Below are positions 18,176 to 26,471 of a stretch of DNA of 64,000 nucleotides, piece by piece. Every line of letters begins with the position of its first letter. Within the stretch, counting starts at the first letter, position 1. The stretch is taken from contig NZ_MNPW01000004.1 in the NCBI RefSeq assembly GCF_001983175.1, positions 434,001 through 498,000 of the forward strand, given 5' to 3'. Source of the stretch: Pseudomonas cedrina subsp. cedrina (GTDB taxonomy: Bacteria; Pseudomonadota; Gammaproteobacteria; Pseudomonadales; Pseudomonadaceae). Made by a program: the position numbers and the translations under genes. Under the pieces are notes generated by a model. That model was not told the origin of the DNA and made no database searches. It saw only the letters and a program-made list of their open reading frames with translations.

Positions 18176-19498
18176 ATGGATGAACAACTCGCTACGCTCC
18201 CCAACGCACATCCCACCGTTTTACTGGTCGACGATGAAGAGTCGATCCTCAACAGCCTGCGTCGCCTGCTGCGCGGCCAGCCCTTTGAGGTCGTGCTGGC
18301 CGGCAGTGGCGCCCAGGCCCTGGAAATAATGGCGGCGCGGCCCGTTGACCTGGTCATGAGCGACGCGCGCATGCCGGGCATGGACGGCGCGCAGTTGCTG
18401 GCCGAGGTCCATCGGTTGTATCCCGCCACCAGCCGTATCCTGCTCACCGGCTACGCCGACGTGCCGACGATCATCAAGGCGATCAACGAAGGGCAGATCC
18501 ACCGTTATATCGCCAAGCCCTGGAACGACGATGAGCTGAAGCTGATCCTGCAGCAGGCCCTGGAACATCAGCGGCTTGAGCGCCTGACCCAGGTGCAGAA
18601 CGAACAGCTCAAGGCGCTGAACGCGACCCTGGAAAAACGCGTGGTATCGCGCACCTCGGAATTGCAGCAGACCGCCGACATGCTCGACCTGGCCTACGAA
18701 GAACTCAAGCGCAGCTACGCGACGGGCACCGAGGTGTTTTCGTTGCTGGCCAACTTGCGCTTGCCCAGGGACAAGCAGACCAACCGCCCGTTGATCGAGC
18801 TGGTGCGCCTCTACTGCAAGGCCCAGGGCATGGATGAAGCCAGCACGCGCGACCTGACCATGGCGGCCGCGCTCTACAACATCGGCAAGCTGAGCTGGAA
18901 CGACAGCATGCTGGTCGCCCCGTCCGACAAGCTGCACAGCACCGACCGCGAGCAATATCGCGGTTACCCGACCCAGAGCGAGTCGCTGCTGATGACCCTG
19001 GAGCCGATGAAGGACGCGGCACGCATCATCCGTCACCACCAGGAACGCTGGGACGGCAGCGGTTTCCCCGACCACCTCAAGGGCGATGCGATCCCGTTCG
19101 GTTCGCGCCTGCTGAAGCTGGCGGTGGACTTCATCGAGCTGCAAAAGGGCCTGATCCTCGAGCGGCAGATGAACAGTGACGAAGCGCTGCTGTACATCCG
19201 CAAATATGCCGGGCGCCTGTATGACCCGGAGCTGATCGAGGACTTCGTCCTGGCCTGTGCCGCGTTCCTGAGTGACGTGACGCTGGGCGACCCGGCGGTC
19301 AAGGTGCTGACCACCCGCGAGCTGGAAGCCGGCATGGTCCTGGCGCGCAACCTCAACGCCGACAACGGCATGCTGCTGCTCAACGCAGGCAAGGTGCTGA
19401 ACCTGCCGCTGGTGGACAAGCTGATTGCCTTCGAGGCGATGGAGGGCGCGAAGTACAGCGTATTTATCAAACTACCCGAAGAGACCGCTGACCTGTGA
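18176..19498 (+). CDS. Response regulator with degenerate HD-GYP (YN-GYP) output domain
   Basis: The 440-residue protein has a receiver domain (acidic pocket VDDEE, phospho-acceptor D63 in MSDARMPG, Lys in YIAKPW), a coiled coil around 130-165 and an HD-GYP-fold domain. The metal-binding HD pair is replaced by Y234-N235 in AALYNIGKL, and the GYP is G-F-P at 296-298 in WDGSGFP. Active HD-GYP enzymes hydrolyse cyclic-di-GMP and need the HD. P. aeruginosa PA2572, a YN-GYP protein without that activity, is the closest described type. It is divergent from the kinase operon, its likely source of phosphoryl groups, and overlaps the Nudix gene by 4 bases. Confidence 0.88.
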   Translation: MDEQLATLPNAHPTVLLVDDEESILNSLRRLLRGQPFEVVLAGSGAQALEIMAARPVDLVMSDARMPGMDGAQLLAEVHRLYPATSRILLTGYADVPTIIKAINEGQIHRYIAKPWNDDELKLILQQALEHQRLERLTQVQNEQLKALNATLEKRVVSRTSELQQTADMLDLAYEELKRSYATGTEVFSLLANLRLPRDKQTNRPLIELVRLYCKAQGMDEASTRDLTMAAALYNIGKLSWNDSMLVAPSDKLHSTDREQYRGYPTQSESLLMTLEPMKDAARIIRHHQERWDGSGFPDHLKGDAIPFGSRLLKLAVDFIELQKGLILERQMNSDEALLYIRKYAGRLYDPELIEDFVLACAAFLSDVTLGDPAVKVLTTRELEAGMVLARNLNADNGMLLLNAGKVLNLPLVDKLIAFEAMEGAKYSVFIKLPEETADL

Positions 19499-19908
19499 CG
19501 AACATTTCGCTTATCCGCATCGCCGCCGCCGTCCTGATCGGCAGCGACGGCCAGACCCTGCTGGTGCGCAAGCGCGGCACCCAGGCCTTCATGCAGCCCG
19601 GCGGCAAGATCGACGCGGGCGAGCAGCCCGCCGAGGCGCTGGCCCGTGAGCTGCACGAAGAGCTGAACCTGCGCATTGCGCCGGGCGACGCACGCTACCT
19701 TGGCCGGTTTTCGGCGCCGGCGGCCAACGAGCCGGGGTTTACCGTACAAGCCGAGTTGTTCCTGGTGCGGATCGACGGACCGGTCACGCCCGCAGCCGAG
19801 ATTGAAGAGGTGCGCTGGATCGACCCTACCGGCGACGGCGGCTTGCTGCTGGCGCCCCTGACACGTGACCTGATCCTGCCGTTTTATCGCCAGTCGCTGA
19901 CAGCGTGA
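19495..19908 (+). CDS. Nudix hydrolase
   Basis: The 137-residue protein carries a full Nudix box, GGKIDAGEQPAEALARELHEEL, matching GX5EX7REUXEE at about residues 35-57. It would hydrolyse a nucleoside-diphosphate-linked substrate in the cytoplasm; the substrate is not predictable. The GTG start overlaps the TGA of the YN-GYP gene (GTGA), and its own stop overlaps the following GNAT gene in the same way, so all three are translated as a unit. Confidence 0.9.
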   Translation: MTNISLIRIAAAVLIGSDGQTLLVRKRGTQAFMQPGGKIDAGEQPAEALARELHEELNLRIAPGDARYLGRFSAPAANEPGFTVQAELFLVRIDGPVTPAAEIEEVRWIDPTGDGGLLLAPLTRDLILPFYRQSLTA

Positions 19909-20411
19909 TCATTCGCGCCTTGGTGGCCAGCGATGCCCAGGCGTATCGAGCCTTGATGCTGCAAGCGTATGACGCCTATCCCCAGGCATTCACGTCCAGC
20001 GTGGCCGAACGTGCGGCCATGCCGTTGAGCTGGTGGGAAAAACGCCTGGGCGGCGCGCTGGACCGGCTGCTCGGCGCTTTTGTCGAGAACGAACTGGCCG
20101 GCATTGTCGGCCTGGCGTTCGAACCGCGCGAAAAGGCGCGGCACAAAGTCACCCTGTTCGGCATGTACGTGAACGCCGCCCACCAGCAACAGGGCCTGGG
20201 CCGCCAGTTGGTCGAGGCGGCGCTGGAAGAAGCACGCCGGCAGCCCGGCCTCAAGCTGATCCAGTTGACCGTCACCGCCGGCAATGACGCCGCCTTCGCC
20301 CTGTACCAGCGCTGCGGCTTCATCCAGTACGGCCTGGAGCCCTTGGCGGTGCGGGTGGGGGTCGACTACTTCGACAAGATCCATATGTGGCGCGAGTTGC
20401 AGGCCGATTGA
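19905..20411 (+). CDS. GNAT-family N-acetyltransferase
   Basis: The 168-residue protein shows the GNAT acetyl-CoA loop (NAAHQQQGLGRQLVEAALEE, the Q/RxxGxG/A motif) and the typical C-terminal ALYQRCGFIQYG strand-helix. It acetylates an amine of unknown identity. A GTG start overlapping the Nudix stop codon makes it the last gene of the YN-GYP operon. Confidence 0.88.
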   Translation: MIIRALVASDAQAYRALMLQAYDAYPQAFTSSVAERAAMPLSWWEKRLGGALDRLLGAFVENELAGIVGLAFEPREKARHKVTLFGMYVNAAHQQQGLGRQLVEAALEEARRQPGLKLIQLTVTAGNDAAFALYQRCGFIQYGLEPLAVRVGVDYFDKIHMWRELQAD

Positions 20412-20437
20412 TATCTAAATTTGGAAATCCTATCCAA

Positions 20438-20633
20438 TGTGGGAGCGGGCTTGCTCGCGAAAGCGGTGTGTAGTGAGCGGGCTTGCCCCGCGCTGGGTGG
20501 CGAAGCCGCCCCAAACCAGGCGACTCGGTTCTACCTGGAGGTCGGCAGTGTTTTTATTGGGGCCGCTTCGCAGCCCAGCGCGGGGCAAGCCCGCTCACTA
20601 CACACCGCATTCGCAGGCAAGCCAGCTCCCACA
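20438..20633. repeat. Nested REPINs of two subtypes
   Basis: An inner palindrome pair (20470-20601) with GTAGTGAGCGGGCTTGCCCC arms lies within an outer pair. The outer left arm is of the GAGCGGGCTTGCTCGCGA type and the outer right arm is of the GAGCTGGCTTGCCTGCGA type. This looks like one element inserted in another, or recombination between subtypes, between the GNAT gene and metR. Confidence 0.85.
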
Positions 20634-20662
20634 GATGACCTGCGCTGTTTTCGAGATCGCCT

Positions 20663-21592
20663 CTAGCGCACCGCACTCACCCCATCCAACGTCGAAAACG
20701 ACGTGTCCTTGGCCGTCAGCAAAAAGTCGCGCATATACGGCGCATCCAGCATGTCCGCGCGAATTCCCGCATACAGCGTGGCAAACAAGCCTTTCTCGCC
20801 CAGGCGCTTGGCCTTCACGTAACCGCGCGAGCTGTATTCATGCAGCGCCCAGTGGGGCATGCCGCACACGCCGCGGCCGCTGGCCACCAGTTGCATCATC
20901 ATTACCGTCAATTCCGAGGTGCGCACCTGGGCCGGCTCCACGTCGGCCGGTTCCAGGAAGCGGGTGAAGATGTCCAGGCGGTCGCGTTCGACCGGGTAGG
21001 TGATCAGGGTTTCGCTCAGCAGGTCTTCGGGCACGATGTACGCCTTGTTCGCCAGCGCGTGCTGGTTGGCCACGGCCAGCATGGCTTCGTAGGTGAACAG
21101 CGGCACATAGGTGATGCCCGGCAGTTCCAGCGGATCGGAGGTCACCACCAGGTCCAGGTCGCCGCGGGCCAGGGCCGGCAGCGGCGCGAAGGCGAAACCG
21201 GACGCCAGGTCCAGCTCGACTTCCGGCCATGCATCACGGAACTGGTCGATGGTCGGCATCAGCCATTGGAAGCAACTGTGGCATTCGATGGCCATGTGCA
21301 AGCGCCCGGCCGTGCCGCCGGCCAGCCGCGCAATATCGCGCTCGGCGCCGCGCAGCAGCGGCAGGGTGGCGTCGGCCAGTTGCAGCAGGCGCAGGCCGGC
21401 GCTGGTGAAGCGCAGCGGCTTGGTCTTGCGCACGAACAGCTGCATCCCCAGGCGCTCTTCCAGCTCCTTGAACTGATGGGACAGCGCCGACTGCGTCAGG
21501 TGCAGACGCTCGGCGGCTTCCACCAGGCTGTCAGCTTCGCGCAGGGCGTGCAGGGTCTTGAGGTGACGGATCTCGAGCACGGGGCTCTCCAT
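20663..21592 (-). CDS. metR: LysR-family regulator of methionine biosynthesis MetR
   Basis: The 309-residue protein matches MetR along its length: LEIRHLKTLHALREADSL, the HTH LHLTQSALSHQFKELEERLG, LFVRKTKPLRFT, and the effector-domain IECHSCFQWL, which is diagnostic for MetR. It activates met genes with homocysteine as co-effector. The start at 21592 (MESPVLEIRHL) is preferred over an upstream ATG because the family begins here. It diverges from the hydrolase at 21764; no metE or metF is adjacent. Confidence 0.92.
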   Translation of the reverse strand: MESPVLEIRHLKTLHALREADSLVEAAERLHLTQSALSHQFKELEERLGMQLFVRKTKPLRFTSAGLRLLQLADATLPLLRGAERDIARLAGGTAGRLHMAIECHSCFQWLMPTIDQFRDAWPEVELDLASGFAFAPLPALARGDLDLVVTSDPLELPGITYVPLFTYEAMLAVANQHALANKAYIVPEDLLSETLITYPVERDRLDIFTRFLEPADVEPAQVRTSELTVMMMQLVASGRGVCGMPHWALHEYSSRGYVKAKRLGEKGLFATLYAGIRADMLDAPYMRDFLLTAKDTSFSTLDGVSAVR

Positions 21593-21763
21593 GAAAACAA
21601 TTTGTGATAATAGCGGATTGCGTGAGTTTGTCTCATGTTGCAAGTTGTGTCGACCTCGACCGCTGGGCACTCTTCATCAAACTGTCATGCAAGTGTGGCA
21701 GCGCGCTTGAACAAACTTCATCAGACTCGCGCTCTACTGGGGTTCTGCGTTTCGGTGTTTTTC

Positions 21764-22783
21764 ATGCGCGTGTTGTGTTTACTGGCCGCCTTATTGTTCG
21801 GCCTGCCGTCTTTTGCGGCTTCTCGATGTGACGTCAATGTCCCGACCCAAACGGTCGACCTGGCTCAGGTGAGCATCGCTTACCAAAGCGTTGGTCGTGC
21901 GTCCGACCCTGCCTTGCTGCTGGTAATGGGCCTGGGCGGGCAGTTGATCCACTGGCCCGACGAAGTGGTCGTCGCCCTGTGCCAGCAGGGTTTTCGGGTG
22001 ATCCGCTATGACAACCGCGACGTCGGCCTGTCGACCTGGAGCCAGGCTCCGGCCAATGCCAACCTGACCTTTGAAGTGTTGCGCTACAAGCTCGGCCTGC
22101 CCGTGGCGGCGCCGTATACCTTGAGCGACATGAGCGACGACGCCCTCGGCTTGATGGATGCCTTGCAGATCGAGCAATTCCACGTGCTGGGCGTGAGCAT
22201 GGGCGGCATGATTGCCCAGCACCTGGCCGCCATGGCGCCGCAACGGGTGGAAAGCCTGACCTTGATCATGACCAGCTCCGGCGCCGAAGGCCTGCCGGCG
22301 CCGAATGCGGCGCTGGTGCAATTGTTGTCACGCCGCAGCGCGCCCAATCGTGAAGTGGCGCTGGAACAGCAGGCCGATTTGCTCGCGGCGCTGGGCAGCC
22401 CGAACGTGAAGGATGATCGCCAGGCGCTGTTGCACCAGGCGGCGCTGTCCTACGACCGCGCCTTCAACCCTGAAGGCGTGAAGCGCCAGATCATGGCGAT
22501 CCTCGCCGAACCGAGCCGCGTGCCGTTGCTCAACCAATTGCGCGTGCCGACGCTGGTGGTGCACGGCACCGCCGACCCGTTGTTGCCGGTGATGCATGGC
22601 GTGCACCTGGCCGCGCATATCCAGGGCAGCCAACTGAAACTGATTCCCGGCATGGCCCATCGTTTCCAGGAGGCGTTCAAGGCGCCGCTGCTGACGGCAG
22701 TGTTGCCGTACCTGCAAGCCCATCGCGAAGATGCGGCGCACTGGGCGCAGATTGATCCGGTGGCGCCTGCGAAGCTGCTGTGA
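21764..22783 (+). CDS. Exported alpha/beta hydrolase
   Basis: From ATG 21764 the protein begins [20 protein letters not shown], a signal peptide with a cleavage site after FAA, giving about 339 residues. The catalytic Ser is in GVSMGG, the oxyanion region in [12 protein letters not shown], the acid in [10 protein letters not shown] and the His in MAHRFQ. Esterase, lipase or haloperoxidase-like activity in the periplasm is possible; the substrate is unknown. The start is chosen for the signal peptide, since an earlier in-frame ATG would give an implausible N-terminus and the Shine-Dalgarno sequence is weak. Confidence 0.85.
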   Translation: MRVLCLLAALLFGLPSFAASRCDVNVPTQTVDLAQVSIAYQSVGRASDPALLLVMGLGGQLIHWPDEVVVALCQQGFRVIRYDNRDVGLSTWSQAPANANLTFEVLRYKLGLPVAAPYTLSDMSDDALGLMDALQIEQFHVLGVSMGGMIAQHLAAMAPQRVESLTLIMTSSGAEGLPAPNAALVQLLSRRSAPNREVALEQQADLLAALGSPNVKDDRQALLHQAALSYDRAFNPEGVKRQIMAILAEPSRVPLLNQLRVPTLVVHGTADPLLPVMHGVHLAAHIQGSQLKLIPGMAHRFQEAFKAPLLTAVLPYLQAHREDAAHWAQIDPVAPAKLL

Positions 22784-22837
22784 CATTGGTGTATCGTGCA
22801 ACCTTTGCGGCACATTCAAGCAGCGAGGTTGCCTACC

Positions 22838-23491
22838 GTGAGTACTCCCCTGAAAATCGATTTCGTCAGCGACGTGTCCTGCCCCTGGTGCGTCATCGGC
22901 CTGCGCGGCCTGACCGAAGCCCTCGACCAGCTTGGCCCCGAGGTGCAGGCCGAGATCCGTTTCCAGCCGTTCGAACTGAACCCGAACATGCCCGCCGAGG
23001 GGCAGAACATCGTCGAGCACATCACCGAAAAATACGGCTCCAGCGCTGAAGAATCCCAAGCCAACCGCGCGCGCATCCGCGACATGGGCGCCGAGTTGGG
23101 CTTTGCTTTTCGCACCGATGGCCAGAGTCGTATCTACAACACCTTCGATGCGCACCGCCTGTTGCATTGGGCTGGGCTGGAAGGCTTGCAGTACAACCTC
23201 AAGGAAGCGCTGTTCAAGGCGTATTTCAGCGATGGGCAGGACCCGTCCGACCACGCGACCCTGGCGATCATCGCCGAGAGCGTCGGCCTGGACATCAAAC
23301 GGACGGCCGAGATTCTTGCGTCCGACGAGTACGCCGCCGAGGTGCGCGAACAAGAGCAGCTGTGGGTTTCCCGTGGGGTGACCTCGGTGCCGACCATCGT
23401 CTTCAATGACCAGTACGCCGTCAGCGGCGGGCAGCCGGCCGAGGCGTTTGTGGGGGCGATTCGCCAGATCATCAGCGAAGCGAAAAACTAA
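22838..23491 (+). CDS. DsbA-family oxidoreductase, FrnE-like
   Basis: The protein of about 217 residues has a thioredoxin-fold active site CPWC close to the N-terminus ([14 protein letters not shown]), an inserted helical domain and the cis-Pro segment [12 protein letters not shown] with AVSGGQ near the end. This is the FrnE / 2-hydroxychromene-2-carboxylate isomerase-like branch of DsbA proteins, cytoplasmic because there is no signal peptide. The GTG at 22838 is preferred, since the family starts about ten residues before the CPWC segment. It lies about 55 bases after the hydrolase. Confidence 0.88.
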   Translation: MSTPLKIDFVSDVSCPWCVIGLRGLTEALDQLGPEVQAEIRFQPFELNPNMPAEGQNIVEHITEKYGSSAEESQANRARIRDMGAELGFAFRTDGQSRIYNTFDAHRLLHWAGLEGLQYNLKEALFKAYFSDGQDPSDHATLAIIAESVGLDIKRTAEILASDEYAAEVREQEQLWVSRGVTSVPTIVFNDQYAVSGGQPAEAFVGAIRQIISEAKN

Positions 23492-23510
23492 AGCCGAACA
23501 CAGTTCAAAC

Positions 23511-23599
23511 TGTGGGAGCTGGCTTGCCTGCGATAGCGGTGTATCAGTAAATACATTTTGGGCTGACCCACCGCCATCGCAGGCAAGCCAGCTCCCACA
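23511..23599. repeat. REPIN, GAGCTGGCTTGCCTGCGA subtype
   Basis: TGTGGGAGCTGGCTTGCCTG at the left and its complement at the right form an inverted pair of about 23-bp arms, enclosing a variable 40-nt spacer. It lies 30 bases upstream of the sigma-54 promoter. Confidence 0.9.
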
Positions 23600-23630
23600 T
23601 TTTGATCTGTGTTGTTCCCGAAACAGGCAC

Positions 23631-23646
23631 TGGCCCGCCCCTTGCA
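23631..23646 (+). promoter_or_regulatory. Sigma-54 promoter before the arginase/EamA operon
   Basis: TGGCCC-N5-TTGCA places the invariant GG and GC at the exact -24/-12 spacing; with the preceding C and following G it reads CTGGCCCGCCCCTTGCA, one base from the YTGGCACGN4TTGCW consensus. A transcript starting about 11 bases downstream would have a leader of about 20 nt before the TTG start at 23679. Confidence 0.75.
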
Positions 23647-23678
23647 TTGACCCCTGAAGCCTTAGGGGGAACACTGCC

Positions 23679-24599
23679 TTGAACATTCTTGACCTCGACC
23701 ACAGCCTCACCAGCCAGGCGCCGATTGCCCGGCGTTTGGCCAGCGGCCGTGCCACGCGCATCGACCTGCTGGACCTGGGCCCGAAACTGCGCCTGTGGTC
23801 CACCGAAAAAACCTGGAAGCGCTTCACCCAGCGCCTGGCCCAAAGGCCCCGGCCCACGGATGCGCGGCCGGAAATCCTGTTTGTCGGCTCCGGCGACTAT
23901 CACCACCTCACGCCCGCATTTCTCGCCGACTTGAAAGAACCCATCAGCCTGATCCACTTCGACAACCACCCCGACTGGGTACGTTTTGCGCCCAAGCGTC
24001 ACTGTGGCTCGTGGGTCAACCGCGCATTGAAAATGCCGGCGATCAAACGCATCGTCACCCTTGGCCCGTGCAGCGATGACCTGCATAACCCGCAATTGCG
24101 CGGCGGCAACCTCGGTGCCCTCAAGCGCGGGCAGTTGCAGCTGTTTCCCTGGCAGCATCCGCCCTCGAAAGTATGGGGGCGGGTAGGGGACGGCGCGGGC
24201 CATCAACAACAGGAAAACCACCTGCACTGGCGCAACCTGGCCGAGCTGGACTGGGCTGCGTTCCTTGAGCAAATGATCGCCAGCCTGCCCACCGAGGCGA
24301 TCTGGATCACCCTTGACAAAGACGTGCTCGCCAGCGAAGACGCGGCCACCAACTGGGACCAAGGCGGCATGCGCCTGGCGCACTTGCTGCAAGCCCTGCG
24401 GGCCTTGGCCGCGCGCAAACGCATCATCGGCATCGACGTGTGCGGCGAGTTCGCTACGCCGGTGTTCAGCAATGCCTTCAAGCGCTGGGAAGCCAAGTCC
24501 GACCAGCCGCCGGTCGAGCGCTGGAGCCCGGAGGATCTGCAGCGCAACGCCGTGACCAATGAAGCCCTGATCGACCTGTTTGAGGAGCTGTTCCCGTGA
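23679..24599 (+). CDS. Divergent arginase/ureohydrolase-fold protein
   Basis: The 306-residue protein has the metal-ligand motifs of ureohydrolases in altered form: SGDYHH near 68-73 for [13 protein letters not shown] for the DAHxD motif and [11 protein letters not shown] for SxDxDxxDP. It may therefore bind two metals and hydrolyse a guanidino compound, but the divergence leaves substrate and activity open. The start is TTG at 23679 with an AGGGGGA Shine-Dalgarno 9 nt upstream. It overlaps the next membrane gene by 4 bases and is the first gene behind a sigma-54 promoter. Confidence 0.75.
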   Translation: MNILDLDHSLTSQAPIARRLASGRATRIDLLDLGPKLRLWSTEKTWKRFTQRLAQRPRPTDARPEILFVGSGDYHHLTPAFLADLKEPISLIHFDNHPDWVRFAPKRHCGSWVNRALKMPAIKRIVTLGPCSDDLHNPQLRGGNLGALKRGQLQLFPWQHPPSKVWGRVGDGAGHQQQENHLHWRNLAELDWAAFLEQMIASLPTEAIWITLDKDVLASEDAATNWDQGGMRLAHLLQALRALAARKRIIGIDVCGEFATPVFSNAFKRWEAKSDQPPVERWSPEDLQRNAVTNEALIDLFEELFP

Positions 24600-24976
24600 C
24601 ATTGACCGTGGTGTGGCTGGTGGCGTTTTCCATCGTGCTCGATGTGATCGGCCAGTTGTGTTTCAAACTCGGCCTGGACCGTTTGCCCGAGTTGGATGGC
24701 GGTTTTCGCCTGAATGCGTTCTGGGGCCAAGTGTTCAATGCGCCGCTGTTGTGGGCCGGAATCGGCGCGTATGTAATCGAATTTTTCGTCTGGCTTGAAG
24801 CCTTGTCCCGCGCGCCGTTGAGTCTGCTGTTTCCGGCAGCCGCGCTGGCATATTGCGGGGTGGTGCTGGCGGGCAAGGTGGTGCTGGACGAAACCGTCAG
24901 CCGCCGCCGTTGGCTGGGCACGCTGGTGATTACCTTGGGGGTGATGCTGGTGGCGATTGCCGGGAGTCAGGCATGA
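24596..24976 (+). CDS. Half-size EamA-type membrane protein, first subunit
   Basis: The 126-residue protein has four hydrophobic segments and the EamA/SMR-like pattern (ASxxL..C..V..GKVVLDE, then a final helix LGVMLVAIAG). Such half-size proteins work as pairs, as in ArnE/ArnF, which flip undecaprenyl-linked aminoarabinose, or paired SMR exporters. The GTG start overlaps the arginase-like stop, and the stop overlaps the next gene, so expression is coupled. Conserved Gly/Glu positions are kept; substrate unknown. Confidence 0.8.
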   Translation: MTLTVVWLVAFSIVLDVIGQLCFKLGLDRLPELDGGFRLNAFWGQVFNAPLLWAGIGAYVIEFFVWLEALSRAPLSLLFPAAALAYCGVVLAGKVVLDETVSRRRWLGTLVITLGVMLVAIAGSQA

Positions 24977-25365
24977 ATGCGCATACGTGGCTGCATGGGC
25001 GTTTCGGCACGCTGGTGCTGTGGGCGTTATTGATCTGTACCGAAAGCGCCGGGCAATTGTTCACCAAAGTGGCCGGGGACCAACTGGGGCAGATGGATTT
25101 CAACTGGCAGTGGCTGGGCGAGGTGGCCCGCAACCCAGGGATCCTGGCGGCGATTGCCTGCTACATCGGCGCATTTTTCGTGTGGATGCTGATCCTGCGG
25201 CGAAGCAGCTTGTCCCTGGCGTTTCCGCTGAGTTCGCTGGTGTTCGTGGCGGTGCTGCTCGGCTCGTGGCTGGGGCTGGGGGAACATATCAGCCCGTTGC
25301 ATTGGGTGGGGGTGGGGGTGATTATCGCCGGGATCGCGCTGCTGGCCGAGGGCGAAGAGCACTGA
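24973..25365 (+). CDS. Half-size EamA-type membrane protein, second subunit
   Basis: The 130-residue protein also has four hydrophobic segments, with the ESAGQLFTKVAG start of the first helix and SLAFPLSSLVFVAVLLGSW in the third. It is homologous in layout to the preceding protein, and the two overlap by ATGA. A heterodimeric exporter or lipid-carrier flippase of the inner membrane is the simplest reading. The ATG at 24973 is used because an upstream in-frame start would lie deep within the preceding gene. Confidence 0.8.
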   Translation: MNAHTWLHGRFGTLVLWALLICTESAGQLFTKVAGDQLGQMDFNWQWLGEVARNPGILAAIACYIGAFFVWMLILRRSSLSLAFPLSSLVFVAVLLGSWLGLGEHISPLHWVGVGVIIAGIALLAEGEEH

Positions 25366-25392
25366 AGATCTCGCTATGAAATACCTATCTAC

Positions 25393-25481
25393 TGTGGGAG
25401 CTGGCTTGCCTGCGATGGCGGCGCATCAGTCAATGCATCTGGGGCTGACACACCGTCATCGCAGGCAAGCCAGCTCCCACA
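25393..25481. repeat. REPIN, GAGCTGGCTTGCCTGCGA subtype
   Basis: Inverted REP pair of the same subtype and length as the one at 23511-23599. The two flank the arginase/EamA operon on both sides and share most of the variable spacer (GGCTGAC near the centre). Confidence 0.9.
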
Positions 25482-25498
25482 TTTTGCTCCCAGATGAT

Positions 25499-26254
25499 TC
25501 AGTTGAAGGTGTAACTGATCGCCGTCTGCACCTGACCCTGGTTCACATCACCGGTCTGCCTGACAATACTGCTGTCCGCCGCCGAGCCCACCAGGTGCAC
25601 CCAACTCGCACTGGTCAACAGTGACCAGTTGGGCGCCAGCGGGAACTGGAAGCTCTGGCTCAACGTGACGTTCTGGAAACCGCCGCTGGCGTTGTAGGCC
25701 TTGAATCCGGTGGCTGCGGCTTCGCTGTCATCCACCCCGAAATACGTCTGGGTCTGGCGCGCATCGGCGAAATGCGCCACCAGGCCGCTGCTGCCGATAA
25801 CCCCGCCGCCCAGCGGGTAACCCAGCTCACCCCCGACCTTGCCAAGCGCGCCACTTTGCGAATGCCCGCCGCCCACGGCCTGGCCCAGTTGCGCGTAGAC
25901 CCGCCAGAAATCAGCCGGCGCGTATTGCACAAAGCCGCCTATCTCAGCCATGTCCGACACATTGCGCAGCCCCTGCAGCGATCCGTTGGAGGTGCGCCCC
26001 TGCAAGTAATTGATGTAAGGGCCGGCGCTGAAGCCGTGGGTGTGCAAGGCGCTCCAGGTCAAGCCGTCGTCGGTGCCCAGGCTGACATCGCCCCAGTCCA
26101 GGTCGAGATACGGCACGGGCCGGGTTTCGTAGCGGCTGCCGGTCGGGTCATGGGGCTGGTAGCTGACGCCTGCGCCGACGTCACCGGTGATGCCTGTGGC
26201 GTGCGCGCTGAGGCTGAGTAAACCGGCGAATGCAGCGCATGTGATCCTGGACAT
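25499..26254 (-). CDS. MipA/OmpV-family outer-membrane protein
   Basis: From ATG 26254 (good AGGAG Shine-Dalgarno) the protein begins MSRITCAAFAGLLSLSAHA, a signal peptide, and continues with alternating beta strands ending in the aromatic C-terminal VQTAISYTFN, an outer-membrane sorting signal. Length is 251 residues. The fold resembles MipA/OmpV, a family linked to outer-membrane scaffolding and uptake. It faces the HAD-phosphatase operon across a region with a triple half-site, so they may share a regulator. An upstream start at 26323 would add a nonsense N-terminus. Confidence 0.85.
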   Translation of the reverse strand: MSRITCAAFAGLLSLSAHATGITGDVGAGVSYQPHDPTGSRYETRPVPYLDLDWGDVSLGTDDGLTWSALHTHGFSAGPYINYLQGRTSNGSLQGLRNVSDMAEIGGFVQYAPADFWRVYAQLGQAVGGGHSQSGALGKVGGELGYPLGGGVIGSSGLVAHFADARQTQTYFGVDDSEAAATGFKAYNASGGFQNVTLSQSFQFPLAPNWSLLTSASWVHLVGSAADSSIVRQTGDVNQGQVQTAISYTFN

Positions 26255-26328
26255 GGTCACGGCTCCTGAAAATGAATGCACGCGCATGAACGCGCAGACC
26301 GGCATGCCCACGCAAGCACTCATCTTGT

Positions 26329-26358
26329 TTGTAGCAAGCTACAAAAATTGTAGCTTGC
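26329..26358. promoter_or_regulatory. Triple TTGTAGC half-sites (operator or activator site candidate)
   Basis: TTGTAGC occurs at 26329-26335 and 26348-26354, with its complement at 26338-26344. They form a perfect 11-bp dyad GCAAGCTACAA-AAA-TTGTAGCTTGC (26334-26358) and an overlapping TTGTAGC-AA-GCTACAA dyad. The site is centred about 60 bases upstream of the -24 element at 26406, the normal range for binding of an NtrC-type activator, and about 90 bases upstream of the MipA-like start. No T-tract follows, so it is not a terminator. Confidence 0.55.
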
Positions 26359-26405
26359 GCCCCACACATACGGCCGCACGCCCAGCCCCGCTGGGCGTTG
26401 GCCAA

Positions 26406-26421
26406 TTGGCACAGTCCCTGC
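26406..26421 (+). promoter_or_regulatory. Sigma-54 promoter before the HAD-aminotransferase operon
   Basis: TGGCAC-N5-CTGCT is a perfect -24 box and a one-mismatch -12 box at exact spacing. The start codon is about 50 bases downstream. The regulator gene at 32392 encodes a GAFTGA-bearing sigma-54 activator in the same direction. Confidence 0.7.
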
Positions 26422-26471
26422 TCTAACCCCTGGTGCAAGCGCAGACAGCGCGCTCCATCAAGGTAACCACA

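Noticed and set aside
26334..26358. Reading the dyad as a terminator for the MipA-like gene
   Set aside because: It lies upstream of that gene and lacks a T-run in either direction.
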